In this document: piece after piece, positions 18,019-26,597 of the stretch | Numbering within the stretch: the first letter of the stretch is position 1 | Layout of the letters: every line of letters starts with the position of its first letter | Source: Alistipes sp. | GTDB taxonomy: Bacteria; Bacteroidota; Bacteroidia; Bacteroidales; Rikenellaceae | Reading direction: 5' to 3' | NCBI GenBank assembly: GCA_017624955.1 | Contig: JAGAMA010000013.1 | Span: forward strand, 1-58,342 | Length of the DNA: 58,342 bases | Translations under genes and position numbers: made by a program | Notes under the pieces: model-generated | Seen by the model: the letters and a program-made list of their open reading frames with translations, nothing else | Database searches by the model: none | Told to the model about the DNA's origin: nothing

Positions 18019-18582
18019 CTACTCCAGGTAGACCAAGATGTGCTCCTCGTCGGGGTACTCGATCTTTAGCTCCACCTCCTCGCCGCCCCGAATCCGAGCC
18101 GTGAGGCGATTCGCCGTAAAGCTACAAATCTCCACCTCCTCGAAGCTCAACCCCTCGATGCCGGCCCACTTATAGATCGCCTCCTTGGCACACCATGCGG
18201 CAGCCGGATAGAGCCGATCCTCCGACAGGGCCTGCTCCTTCGGGGTAAGGTACTTAGATAAAATGCGCTGATAGCGACGGTCGAGTCGCTCAATATCGAC
18301 ACCCACCCGCCGATGGGCAATCGCCACGGCTACGCAATCGGCAGCGTGGCTGACCGAGAGTTGCTCCTCACGGTTCAACAACACGGGAGCACCCACTTCA
18401 TTGTAGGCGATCTGCACCTCCGCCCCCAAAAACTCGCGCACCACGGCACGCCAGGTCAGAAATTCGCAGCGACGATGCTCCGAAGCGAACGACGAGGCCA
18501 CCTTCTGCTCCTCCTCGGTAACCCACCGAGCAGCCTCGGCCTCGCTCATGAGCCGCCTGACGAGGAGCTTGCAGTCGCTCAT
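18019..18582 (-). CDS. 4'-phosphopantetheinyl transferase (Sfp type)
   Basis: Transfers phosphopantetheine from coenzyme A to a carrier-protein serine. In 187 residues it has GVDIERLDRR (the magnesium-binding D and E) and the second motif WCAKEAIYKW. The N-terminal half is divergent, as usual in this family. Its ATG overlaps the gldE stop codon (ATGA), so translation is coupled. No carrier protein or synthase is nearby, so it probably serves the whole cell. Confidence 0.87.
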   Translation of the reverse strand: MSDCKLLVRRLMSEAEAARWVTEEEQKVASSFASEHRRCEFLTWRAVVREFLGAEVQIAYNEVGAPVLLNREEQLSVSHAADCVAVAIAHRRVGVDIERLDRRYQRILSKYLTPKEQALSEDRLYPAAAWCAKEAIYKWAGIEGLSFEEVEICSFTANRLTARIRGGEEVELKIEYPDEEHILVYLE

Positions 18583-19856
18583 AATACCTCCACCTTGATT
18601 TTGTCGATGCGGTGATTCTCCATCTCGGTCACCGTGAAACGCAGGTTGTGCGCCATGAAAGAGTCGCCCTTGCGCGGGAAGTCGCGCTTGATCTCGAGCA
18701 TCATACCCGCCAACGTCTCCGCCTCGCCACGCACATCGGAGAAGGTATCCTCATCCAGCTCCAGGATACGCTCGAAATCGACGATGTGGCTCTTACCCTC
18801 GAAGAGGTAAGTATTAGGGCCGAGCTGCGTGTAGAGCTTCTCATCGGCATCGCTCTCGTCCGAGATCTCGCCGATAATCTCCTCGATGATATCCTCCAAC
18901 GAGACCAGACCGAGGGTCGAACCATACTCATCAACCACAATGGCCATGTGTACCTTGTTCGACTGGAAATCCTCCAGCAGGTCGTTGATCTTCTTATGCT
19001 CGGGGATAAAGTAGGGCTTGCGAATCAGCTGCTGCCAGCCGAACTCGTTGCCACGATTCAGGTGCGGCACCAGGTCCTTGACATAGAGCGTACCGCGGAT
19101 GTTGTCGATATCCTCGTCATAGACGGGAATGCGCGAGAAGCCCGAATCGATGATGCGGCGCTTCACGGTTTCGTAGTCGTCGGTCAGCTCGACGGCCGTA
19201 ATATCGACACGCGGCTTCATGATGGCAGCCGCCTCCGTATTGACAAAATTGACGATACCCGACAGCATCACGCGCTCCTCGTCGCTCTCGGTCTGGGTCA
19301 TATCGACCGCATCGGCCAGCTCATCGAGCGAGATTTCACGGCGCAACGAGGCGCGCTCGCTGATGTGGTTACCCGTGCGAACAAGAATCATCGAGATCGG
19401 GCGGAAGATCGATCTTAAGATCGTCATCGGGCGCACGGCAAACGAAGCAAAGCGGCCCGGGGAGGTCTGGGCAAAGACCTTGGGCAACACCTCGCCAAAG
19501 AGCAACAAGAGGAAGGTCACGAGGACCGTCTTGAAGAGAAAGTCGAAGCGATGGAAGACAAAGAGTGTATCGATGATCGTGGCCGTGAGAATCGTGATGC
19601 AGATATTGACCAGGTTGTTCACCACCAGGATCGTCGCCAACAGCAGATCGACATCGCCCAAGAGGCCCACAATGCGATCCGCCGTCTCCGAGTCGCGCTG
19701 CTTGAGGCTCTGCAGGTCCTTATGCGAGAGGGAGAAGAAGGCGGTTTCGGAGCCCGAAACAAAGGCCGACACACAAAGCAAGAGCAGCGTGATGAGTATC
19801 ATGCCCACTACGCTACCCTCAAAGCCATTAAAGACTATCCACGGAGTCTCCGCCAT
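18579..19856 (-). CDS. gldE: GldE-like CNNM/CBS-domain membrane protein
   Basis: A 425-residue inner-membrane protein: N-terminal DUF21 (CNNM) domain with about four membrane segments (residues about 15-165), a CBS pair (about 205-330) with SRIPVYDEDIDNIRG and VVDEYGSTLGLVSLEDIIEEI, and a C-terminal CorC/HlyC domain. This is the CorC/hemolysin C type called GldE in gliding Bacteroidota; non-gliding gut relatives keep it, so gliding need not be its role and ion transport is possible. It starts 6 bp after ftsZ, which places it in the division-gene run. Confidence 0.85.
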   Translation of the reverse strand: MAETPWIVFNGFEGSVVGMILITLLLLCVSAFVSGSETAFFSLSHKDLQSLKQRDSETADRIVGLLGDVDLLLATILVVNNLVNICITILTATIIDTLFVFHRFDFLFKTVLVTFLLLLFGEVLPKVFAQTSPGRFASFAVRPMTILRSIFRPISMILVRTGNHISERASLRREISLDELADAVDMTQTESDEERVMLSGIVNFVNTEAAAIMKPRVDITAVELTDDYETVKRRIIDSGFSRIPVYDEDIDNIRGTLYVKDLVPHLNRGNEFGWQQLIRKPYFIPEHKKINDLLEDFQSNKVHMAIVVDEYGSTLGLVSLEDIIEEIIGEISDESDADEKLYTQLGPNTYLFEGKSHIVDFERILELDEDTFSDVRGEAETLAGMMLEIKRDFPRKGDSFMAHNLRFTVTEMENHRIDKIKVEVL

Positions 19857-19862
19857 ACGCCC

Positions 19863-21197
19863 TTATTCTGCTTTAAACAACTCGTTCTGCGCCTGTGTTT
19901 TCGGCTCGGCCGATTCTACCGGCTCCTCACGCAGTACATCCTTCGCCTTCGTATTGGTCTTGACGATCATCTTCACGTTGCGCGCCTTGAAGGCGGGGGT
20001 GGCCTTAAGCTGATCGATCTTGTCGTAGCGATTCGAGCGGGCACCCAGCACGGCAGGCTCCTGCGGGCGCTGCGGCTGCTTGGGCTGCACGGGTTTGATC
20101 GGCTCCAGCACGGGGCGCTCCTCCTGCTCGACGCTCTTCACCGGCTCCACAACAGGGCCGGTCACGATGCGCTCCATGGCCGAATTGACATCCTCGTTTT
20201 CGCCCTCGAAGCCCGTAGCCACGAGCACAATCTCCAGCTGATCGCCCAGGGCGGGCTTCACGCTGTTACCCCAGATGATGTTGGCCGTGTGGATCACGCC
20301 GTTTTCGTCACGCACGCTGGCGTGCTGCTGAATGAAGGTCAGCACCTCGATCACCTCGTCGTAGATCAGGTGATCCTCGTCATCGACCGAGATATTGAGC
20401 AGGATGTTCTTCGCACCGGCAATCTGGTTGTGATCCAGCAGGGGCGAGTTGAGCGTAGCGGCTGCTGCCTCCATGGCGCGGTTCTCGCCCGAGGCCGAAG
20501 CTACGGCCATGTGGGCACGACCACTGCCACTCATCACCTTCGATACATCGGCAAAATCGACATTGACCTGCGGACTCTCTACGGTAATAATCTCGGCGAT
20601 ACCCTTCGTGGCGAGCGACAGCACCTCATCGGCCTTACCGAAGGCCTGACCGAGCGACATGCGGCCATAGAGCTCACGGATATTCTCGTTGTTGATGATC
20701 AGCAGCGAATCGACCGTCTTGCGCAACTTCTCGATACCCTCCTGGGCCTGCTTGTAGCGGTCGGCACCCTCCAGGGCGAGGGGCGAAGTGACGATGGCGA
20801 CGGTCAAAAGGCCCATCTCCTTCGCCAGCTCGGCGATCACGGGCGATGCACCCGTACCCGTACCACCACCCATACCGGCGGTGATGAAGACCATGCGTGC
20901 ACCGGCCTCCACGAGTGCCTGACGCACCTCGTCGAGCGACTCGATAGCCAGGTCGCGGCCCTTCTCGGGGTCGTTACCGGCACCCAGACCATCCTTACCG
21001 AGCTGAATCTTCAGCTCCACATCATTCTTATTGAGTGCCTGGCGGTCGGTATTACATACCATAAATGTCACGCCCTCGATACCCATGTTCCACATGCGCT
21101 TCACGGCATTGCCACCGGCACCGCCGATACCCATGACCGTGATGATCGATTTCGAGCCGCGCTCGGCCTTTACCTGCGCCATTAAATCCTCTGCCAT
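19863..21197 (-). CDS. ftsZ: cell division protein FtsZ
   Basis: The tubulin-like GTPase that forms the cytokinetic ring. [13 protein letters not shown] lies at residues 23-35 and the GTP-binding loop GMGGGTGTG at 108-116. The GTPase core ends near residue 330, followed by a proline/glutamine-rich linker of about 70 residues and a C-terminal tail. The 444-residue length is usual for Bacteroidota. It follows ftsA by 78 bp. Confidence 0.97.
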   Translation of the reverse strand: MAEDLMAQVKAERGSKSIITVMGIGGAGGNAVKRMWNMGIEGVTFMVCNTDRQALNKNDVELKIQLGKDGLGAGNDPEKGRDLAIESLDEVRQALVEAGARMVFITAGMGGGTGTGASPVIAELAKEMGLLTVAIVTSPLALEGADRYKQAQEGIEKLRKTVDSLLIINNENIRELYGRMSLGQAFGKADEVLSLATKGIAEIITVESPQVNVDFADVSKVMSGSGRAHMAVASASGENRAMEAAAATLNSPLLDHNQIAGAKNILLNISVDDEDHLIYDEVIEVLTFIQQHASVRDENGVIHTANIIWGNSVKPALGDQLEIVLVATGFEGENEDVNSAMERIVTGPVVEPVKSVEQEERPVLEPIKPVQPKQPQRPQEPAVLGARSNRYDKIDQLKATPAFKARNVKMIVKTNTKAKDVLREEPVESAEPKTQAQNELFKAE

Positions 21198-21275
21198 ATC
21201 TCTTTCTCTATCCTTGTTCCCGATCCACCCTCAGGCGGGACGGGCTTTGATTCATTGTTTCGTTTTCTTGACGGA

Positions 21276-22808
21276 TTAAATCTCCTCGTCACCCGGAGCC
21301 TCAAAACGCTTCGTGATATCTTCCAGCCAACCACCGAAGCTCCACTTCTTACGCTTCTTCTCGGGCTTCTCGTAGATATCGGTCTCCTCCTCCTCGACCT
21401 CATCCTCCTCCTTCTTCAGGTCGGTAGCGGGTACCACGGGGGGCACATAGGGGCGCTGCTCGATCGGCGGCACGGGCTTCTCCTCCTGCTTCTGCTCGCT
21501 TGGCTGCGCAGGTTGTGAAGCGGGTTGCGTGGCCGGGGTCGTCTTGGGTTGCGGCATCGGCTGCGGCTCCACCTTGCGAACCGGCTCTGCCACCACGGGA
21601 CGTGCTACGGCGGGCAGCGCCACCTGGCTCTGCGTCGAACCGCGCATCAAGAGACCTACCACCGTGGCATAGGTCGGATCGTTCACCTTCGCGCACGACT
21701 CCTCGGTCAGGTTCATATCGGGCTGGGCGATGCGCACATCGAGCTTCGTACCGAGGCGGAACAGCTCGTCGATATCCTTCAGGTTGGCCGAGCCACCCGT
21801 CAGCACGATGCCGTAGCCGAGCTTGCCGGCGTAACCCGAGATCTTCAGCTCCTCGTTCACCAGGTCGATGATATCCATCACGCGCGCCTCGATCACCGAC
21901 GAGAGGTTGCGCAGCAGAATCTCGCGCGACTCGCGGGCCGTGCGACCCGTCACGCGAATCAGCTTATCCTCCGAAACGCGCTCCGAAACGGCCGAGCCGT
22001 ACTTCTGCTTCAGGCTCTCGACAAAGCGCTCGGGAACACCCATCGTGCGGATATCGTAGTTGATGGCCGAAGCACCGATCGGAATCGAGGCCACATAGCG
22101 CACGATGTTGCGGTAGTAGACCGTCACATCCGTCACGCCGCCACCGATATCGACCACAGCGACACCCTCCTCCTTCTCATCGGCCGAGAGCACCGCCTCG
22201 GCCGTAGCCATGGCGTTGGGAATCACACCCAGCAGCTCGACACCGACACGCTTCAGGGCCATCTCCAGGCGCTGAATCGGCGTGCGCTGGCAGAGGACGA
22301 AGTTGAAGGTCGACGAGAGCTTCGAACCAAACGAACCGATCGGGTTCTGCACCTCCTGGTTCTGGTCGATGACATAATTTTGGGGGATGCGCTCCATGAT
22401 CGTCTCATCGTCGGGAGCCTGCAGGTTGCGCATGCGATCGAACAAGCCGGCCAGGTCCTGCTTGCTCACTCCGTTCTTCGGGTCGGCCACAAAGACATAA
22501 TCCGTATGGCGGGCGCAACGCACGAAGTCACCCGAGATACCGGCATAGGCCGATGCGATGCGGATACCGGCCTGCTGCCCGGCCTCCTCGAAGGCCTTGC
22601 CCAGCACGGTGCTCACATCCTCGATATTCTCGATGCGGCCGGCAGCGACACCCTTCACGGGTTTCGACACCAGCGCCTGAATCTCCATCGTTCCATCTTC
22701 GGCTTTCGAGGCGACACCCACCACGACGGCCGTAGAGCCCAAATCGACGGCTACCACATAATTTTTCTTTTCCACGGTCTCTATATTGTTTTTTATTTTT
22801 TCGTCCAA
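21276..22808 (-). CDS. ftsA: cell division protein FtsA
   Basis: An actin-like protein that anchors FtsZ to the membrane. The N-terminal phosphate loop is VAVDLGSTAVVVGVA, and an SHS2-type 1C domain follows. After the core comes a proline/glutamine-rich linker of about 80 residues, then a basic, tryptophan-containing amphipathic tail (KRKKWSFGGWLEDITKRF) that would bind the membrane. No ATG exists at the start: the frame opens with TTG at 22808, and a GTG at 22775 (giving MEKKNYVVAVDLGST) is the more natural initiation codon by comparison with homologues. Confidence 0.95.
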   Translation of the reverse strand: MDEKIKNNIETVEKKNYVVAVDLGSTAVVVGVASKAEDGTMEIQALVSKPVKGVAAGRIENIEDVSTVLGKAFEEAGQQAGIRIASAYAGISGDFVRCARHTDYVFVADPKNGVSKQDLAGLFDRMRNLQAPDDETIMERIPQNYVIDQNQEVQNPIGSFGSKLSSTFNFVLCQRTPIQRLEMALKRVGVELLGVIPNAMATAEAVLSADEKEEGVAVVDIGGGVTDVTVYYRNIVRYVASIPIGASAINYDIRTMGVPERFVESLKQKYGSAVSERVSEDKLIRVTGRTARESREILLRNLSSVIEARVMDIIDLVNEELKISGYAGKLGYGIVLTGGSANLKDIDELFRLGTKLDVRIAQPDMNLTEESCAKVNDPTYATVVGLLMRGSTQSQVALPAVARPVVAEPVRKVEPQPMPQPKTTPATQPASQPAQPSEQKQEEKPVPPIEQRPYVPPVVPATDLKKEEDEVEEEETDIYEKPEKKRKKWSFGGWLEDITKRFEAPGDEEI

Positions 22809-22830
22809 TCAATCGGAGGTAAAGGGCGAG

Positions 22831-22890
22831 TTTGCTTAAGGGGTTTGTAAAGTACCTTAAGGGGACTTAAAGGTACTTAAGGTTCCTTCA
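22831..22890. repeat. decanucleotide tandem array 3
   Basis: Six 10-bp units with CTTAAGG, CTTAAAGG or CCTTAAGG cores, between ftsA and ftsQ inside the division operon. It is joined directly to a heptamer array. Confidence 0.75.
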
Positions 22891-22892
22891 TG

Positions 22893-22927
22893 TTTTTTGC
22901 TCTTTGCTCTCTCCTCTTTCCTCTTAT
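22893..22927. repeat. heptanucleotide array (CTCTTTG/CTCTTTC type)
   Basis: Five 7-bp units (TTTTTTG, CTCTTTG, CTCTCTC, CTCTTTC, CTCTTAT). The last unit overlaps the ftsQ stop codon at 22924-22926. Confidence 0.7.
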
Positions 22928-24027
22928 CTACACACTACGCGGTCCGAGAAGCGTAGATCCACCTCGTGGTAGCGATCCCAGCCCAAGGCCGGAAGCCCCT
23001 TGCGGTAGAAGCGATCGAGCTTTTCGAACTTGTACTCTATCTCCTCCAGACGGCCGAAACGGATCGTAAAGCGGCCACTGCGGGGTATAAACGACAATTC
23101 CAATGCACCACCGGGGGTTCTCGTCGCTAAAATTTCCACCAACTCCGACCTCCAGAATGCATCCTGCTCGATATGTTCTACAAAGGTAAGGAGTTTCATG
23201 AAATCTTCGTAGTATTTTTCCAACTTTTTTTGCTCACGGCGCAACGCCTCCTGCTCCTCGCCCAACTTATCGATGCGGGCCTGGATCTGACGACCGACAT
23301 AACGCAGGTGGCGACGAGCCGCCGCCTTCTCTTTGCGGGTCTGCTCCACGCGGAGATCGAACTCCTCCTCCGTCTCGCGGTTAATCAGAAATCCGCGGCG
23401 CTTAATACGGTAGCGACGCACCGAGTCGATGCGGCGATCGTTCTCGCGCTCAGCCCGGTAGTGAGGATATTTCGCCCGCTCCAAGGCCACGATGACCGAG
23501 TCCAGCTGCTCTTGCCGACGATCCACCTCCTCGCGCAGCGACCCGTTGAAATCCACCGCTACGGGGGGACGATAATCGCCCGTTAGAACAGGCACATAGA
23601 GCGATGAGCGGGGCGGCGTGGTGAAGATATACCCCTCGCGCGTGGCGTAGCTGTTCATGCCACCCGAGAGGAGGCGCAACATGGGACGGCGCTCACTGAC
23701 CTCGATACACAAAACCCCCTCCTCGCGCATATAGGCACGCACCTCGTCCACAAAGCCGTTGCGGCGCAGGGTCTCCTCAATGGCATGGAGCGCCACGCTG
23801 TCGATCGGTCGATCGGTCAGCTTCAGGCCGCTGCGGCGCAACCGTTCGCTGACCTCCCTGCGGCCGATGAGCGATCCGCCGGAGGTGCTGTCGAGCACCT
23901 CGATCCGAATCTCACGCACCTGCTGCGTGCCCCGCGCACGACGGCTCAGGGTCGCCGCATAAAAGATATATGCTGCCACCAAGAGCCACAGAAGGGCCAC
24001 CAACACGATACGCAGGATTCGTTGCAT
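22924..24027 (-). CDS. ftsQ: FtsQ/DivIB-like division protein with coiled-coil insertion
   Basis: A bitopic inner-membrane division protein: short cytoplasmic N-terminus, one membrane segment (about residues 4-26), a POTRA-like region, then a beta domain with the Bacteroidota-type ending (EYKFEKLDRFYRKGLPALGW). Position between murC and ftsA supports the name. At 367 residues it is over 100 longer than the roughly 250 usual in Bacteroides. The excess is a highly charged, arginine/glutamate-rich segment at about 165-270 that looks like a coiled coil and splits the beta domain. Confidence 0.88.
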   Translation of the reverse strand: MQRILRIVLVALLWLLVAAYIFYAATLSRRARGTQQVREIRIEVLDSTSGGSLIGRREVSERLRRSGLKLTDRPIDSVALHAIEETLRRNGFVDEVRAYMREEGVLCIEVSERRPMLRLLSGGMNSYATREGYIFTTPPRSSLYVPVLTGDYRPPVAVDFNGSLREEVDRRQEQLDSVIVALERAKYPHYRAERENDRRIDSVRRYRIKRRGFLINRETEEEFDLRVEQTRKEKAAARRHLRYVGRQIQARIDKLGEEQEALRREQKKLEKYYEDFMKLLTFVEHIEQDAFWRSELVEILATRTPGGALELSFIPRSGRFTIRFGRLEEIEYKFEKLDRFYRKGLPALGWDRYHEVDLRFSDRVVCR

Positions 24028-24039
24028 TGTGTTTTCTCC

Positions 24040-25428
24040 TTACTCGGTTTTTGCTTTCAACACCTCGGCCACCCGTTCGCAGCAGGCATCGATGTTGCCC
24101 GCACCGAAGGTAACCACCACATCGGTCTTCATCTTGCGGAGCTCGTCATGCAGCACCTCGCGCTCGACAATGCGGCACGGCGCAGTGACGCGCTCGGCAA
24201 TCAGCTCGCTCGTAACCCCCTCGATCGGAAGCTCGCGCGCCGGATAGATCGGCAGCAGAATCACCTCATCGGCCTCCGAAAGGGCCGCAGCGAACTCCTC
24301 GTAGAAGTCGCGCGTGCGGGTGTAGAGGTGGGGCTGGAAGACCGCCGTCACATGTCGCTCGGGGAACATGCGGCAGACCGAGGTCAGGGCTGCCGAGAGC
24401 TCGCGCGGATGGTGGGCATAGTCGTCCATATAGACCTGACGGGGCGTATTGAGGTAGAACTCGAAGCGACGCTTCACGCCCGAGAAGTCGGCCAGGGCCT
24501 GCTTTAGGCGGGCGCTATCGAACGCCACCCCCTCCTGTCGGGCGGCACACCAGGCGGCAGCGACCGCGGCCACGGCATTTTCGATATTGACCCACCCCGG
24601 AATGCCGAGCGTGCAATCCTCGACTACGCCGTCGGGCAGCACCAGGTCGAAGCGGTAGTGCCCACCGCCCACCAGGCGGATGTTGGTGGCGTAGAAATCG
24701 GCCACCTCGTCATAGGCATAGCGATAGCGGGTAATTTCGGAATTGTCGAAGGTAAGCTCGACCCCCTTTTTCAGGATCAGCGCACCGCCCGGTTTGATGC
24801 GCTCGATGAACTGCCCGAAGGCCTCCTTCACCGCCTCGTAGGTGCCATAGATGTCGAGGTGGTCGGGGTCACACGAGGTGACAACCGCCACATCGGGGCT
24901 CAGGCGCAGGAACGAGCGGTCGAACTCGTCGGCCTCCACGGCCAGGCGATCCCCCTCGCCCAGGACGAGGTTGCCCGAAAAATTCTTCGAGATACCCCCC
25001 AGGAAGGCCGATCCGCCCCCCGTAAGTGCACGGTTGAGCCACGCCACCAGGGTCGAAGTGGTCGTCTTGCCATGCGTACCGGCTACGGCCATCACGCGCT
25101 TTCGCTCCGAGAGGTAACCGAGCATCTGCGAACGCTTCTCGATGCGGAAGCCCTGCTCCACAAAGTAGCGATACTCGGCATGGTCGGTCGGCACGGCCGG
25201 CGTGTAGACCACAATCGTCGTCTGTGGGTCGCGCATCTCCACGGGAATCGCCTCCACGGACTCTTCGTAGTGAATCTCGGCCCCCTCCTTCTCCAGCTCG
25301 GCCGTCAGACGGGTCGGGGTGCGGTCGTAACCCGCCACGCGACACCCCTCATGGAGGAAGTAACGCGCCAAGGCACTCATGCCGATACCGCCGATACCCA
25401 AAAAGTAGTAATGCATCTTTTGCATCAT
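24040..25428 (-). CDS. murC: UDP-N-acetylmuramate--L-alanine ligase
   Basis: Adds the first amino acid of the peptidoglycan stem peptide in the cytoplasm, using ATP. GIGGIGMSALARYF near the N-terminus is the UDP-binding glycine motif, AGTHGKTTTSTLVAWL the ATP loop, and DDYAHHPREL lies in the C-terminal Mur ligase domain. I chose the ATG at 25428, one base after the murG stop codon; the frame extends to a TTG at 25437, and an ATG at 25416 (MHYYFLGIGG) is the tightest option. The end lies 12 bp before ftsQ. Confidence 0.96.
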   Translation of the reverse strand: MMQKMHYYFLGIGGIGMSALARYFLHEGCRVAGYDRTPTRLTAELEKEGAEIHYEESVEAIPVEMRDPQTTIVVYTPAVPTDHAEYRYFVEQGFRIEKRSQMLGYLSERKRVMAVAGTHGKTTTSTLVAWLNRALTGGGSAFLGGISKNFSGNLVLGEGDRLAVEADEFDRSFLRLSPDVAVVTSCDPDHLDIYGTYEAVKEAFGQFIERIKPGGALILKKGVELTFDNSEITRYRYAYDEVADFYATNIRLVGGGHYRFDLVLPDGVVEDCTLGIPGWVNIENAVAAVAAAWCAARQEGVAFDSARLKQALADFSGVKRRFEFYLNTPRQVYMDDYAHHPRELSAALTSVCRMFPERHVTAVFQPHLYTRTRDFYEEFAAALSEADEVILLPIYPARELPIEGVTSELIAERVTAPCRIVEREVLHDELRKMKTDVVVTFGAGNIDACCERVAEVLKAKTE

Positions 25429-25429
25429 G

Positions 25430-26542
25430 CTATTCAATCAATTTCAAAATTTCATCCACAATATCCTCCGCAGCCTGCGGGCGGGCCAGGCGCTCCAGGT
25501 TCGCGCTCATCGCCTGCAGGGCCTTTTCATCGGAGAGCAGGCGGAGCGCCTCCCCTACCGCCTTGTCGAGACACTCCCGATCGGCCACCATCGCTGCAGC
25601 CCCCTCCTTGACCAGCGCACGGGCGTTGGCCGTCTGATGATCCTCGGCCACATTGGGCGAGGGGACAAACAGGACGGGCTTGGCCACCAGGCAGAGCTCC
25701 GAGACCGTACCTGCACCGCTACGCGAGATGACCAGGTCGGCAGCCGCATAGGCGTAATCCATGCGGTCGATAAAGGCCCCCTGCCAGATGTGCTTGGTGG
25801 GGTGCTCGGCGAGGAATTGCTGCATCTCGCGCTCGTAATATTTGCCCGTCTGCCAGATCACCTGCACGGGGCATTCACCGTTCAGCTCCGTGATCCAGCG
25901 CTTCATCATCTCGTTCAGCGTGCGCGTACCGAGTGAGCCGCCCACCACCAGAATCGTCTTGCGCTCGGCCGTGAAGCCGAAGTGCGCAAGCGCCTCCTTT
26001 CGATCGGCCCCCTCCTTCGAGAAGCGACCACGCAGAGGGTTACCCGTCAGGCGAATGCGCTCCTTGGGGAAGAATCGCTCCATCCCCTCGTAGGCGGTGC
26101 AGATCTTCTTGGCCCGCTTGGCAAGGATCTTATTCGTCAGACCCGCGTAGGAGTTCTGCTCCTGGATCAGGGTCTTGACCCCCATCTGCTGGGCAGCCCA
26201 CAGAATCGGGGCGCTGGCATAACCGCCAAAGCCCACCACCACATCGGCCTTAAAGTCGCGGATCGTGCGGCGCGCCTTCGCCAGGCTCTTCAACACCTTA
26301 AAGGGGACCAGGAGGTTGCGCCAATCGAGTCGTCGTTGCAGACCGGCAATCGGCAGACCGACAATGCGATACCCCAACGCGGGGACCTTCTCCATCTCCA
26401 TCTTACCCTCGGCACCGACAAACAACAGCTCCACCTTGTCGCCCAAACGGCGCTTCAGGACCTCGGCAACCGCCACGGCCGGATAGATGTGGCCACCCGT
26501 GCCACCACCCGAAAGAATCACTCGTTTCATAAAATCTATCAT
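25430..26542 (-). CDS. murG: UDP-GlcNAc:lipid I N-acetylglucosaminyltransferase
   Basis: Makes lipid II at the inner face of the membrane. The 370-residue GT28 enzyme has the glycine loop GGGTGGHIYPAVAVAEVL at the start and the C-terminal donor site ISRSGAGTVSELCLVAKP with NVAEDHQTANA. The ATG at 26530 (MKRVILSGGG) is an equally plausible start. It is the first cell-wall gene of this cluster; upstream is comM rather than the usual ftsW and murD. Confidence 0.96.
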   Translation of the reverse strand: MIDFMKRVILSGGGTGGHIYPAVAVAEVLKRRLGDKVELLFVGAEGKMEMEKVPALGYRIVGLPIAGLQRRLDWRNLLVPFKVLKSLAKARRTIRDFKADVVVGFGGYASAPILWAAQQMGVKTLIQEQNSYAGLTNKILAKRAKKICTAYEGMERFFPKERIRLTGNPLRGRFSKEGADRKEALAHFGFTAERKTILVVGGSLGTRTLNEMMKRWITELNGECPVQVIWQTGKYYEREMQQFLAEHPTKHIWQGAFIDRMDYAYAAADLVISRSGAGTVSELCLVAKPVLFVPSPNVAEDHQTANARALVKEGAAAMVADRECLDKAVGEALRLLSDEKALQAMSANLERLARPQAAEDIVDEILKLIE

Positions 26543-26559
26543 CGAAAGGCTCTCAAGCC

Positions 26560-26594
26560 CTAATTCTTAATCCTTAATTCTTAATTCTTAATTG
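26560..26594. repeat. heptanucleotide array (TTAATTC type)
   Basis: Five 7-bp units (CTAATTC, TTAATCC, TTAATTC, TTAATTC, TTAATTG) between murG and the end of comM, stopping 3 bp from the comM stop codon. Confidence 0.75.
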
Positions 26595-26597
26595 CGG

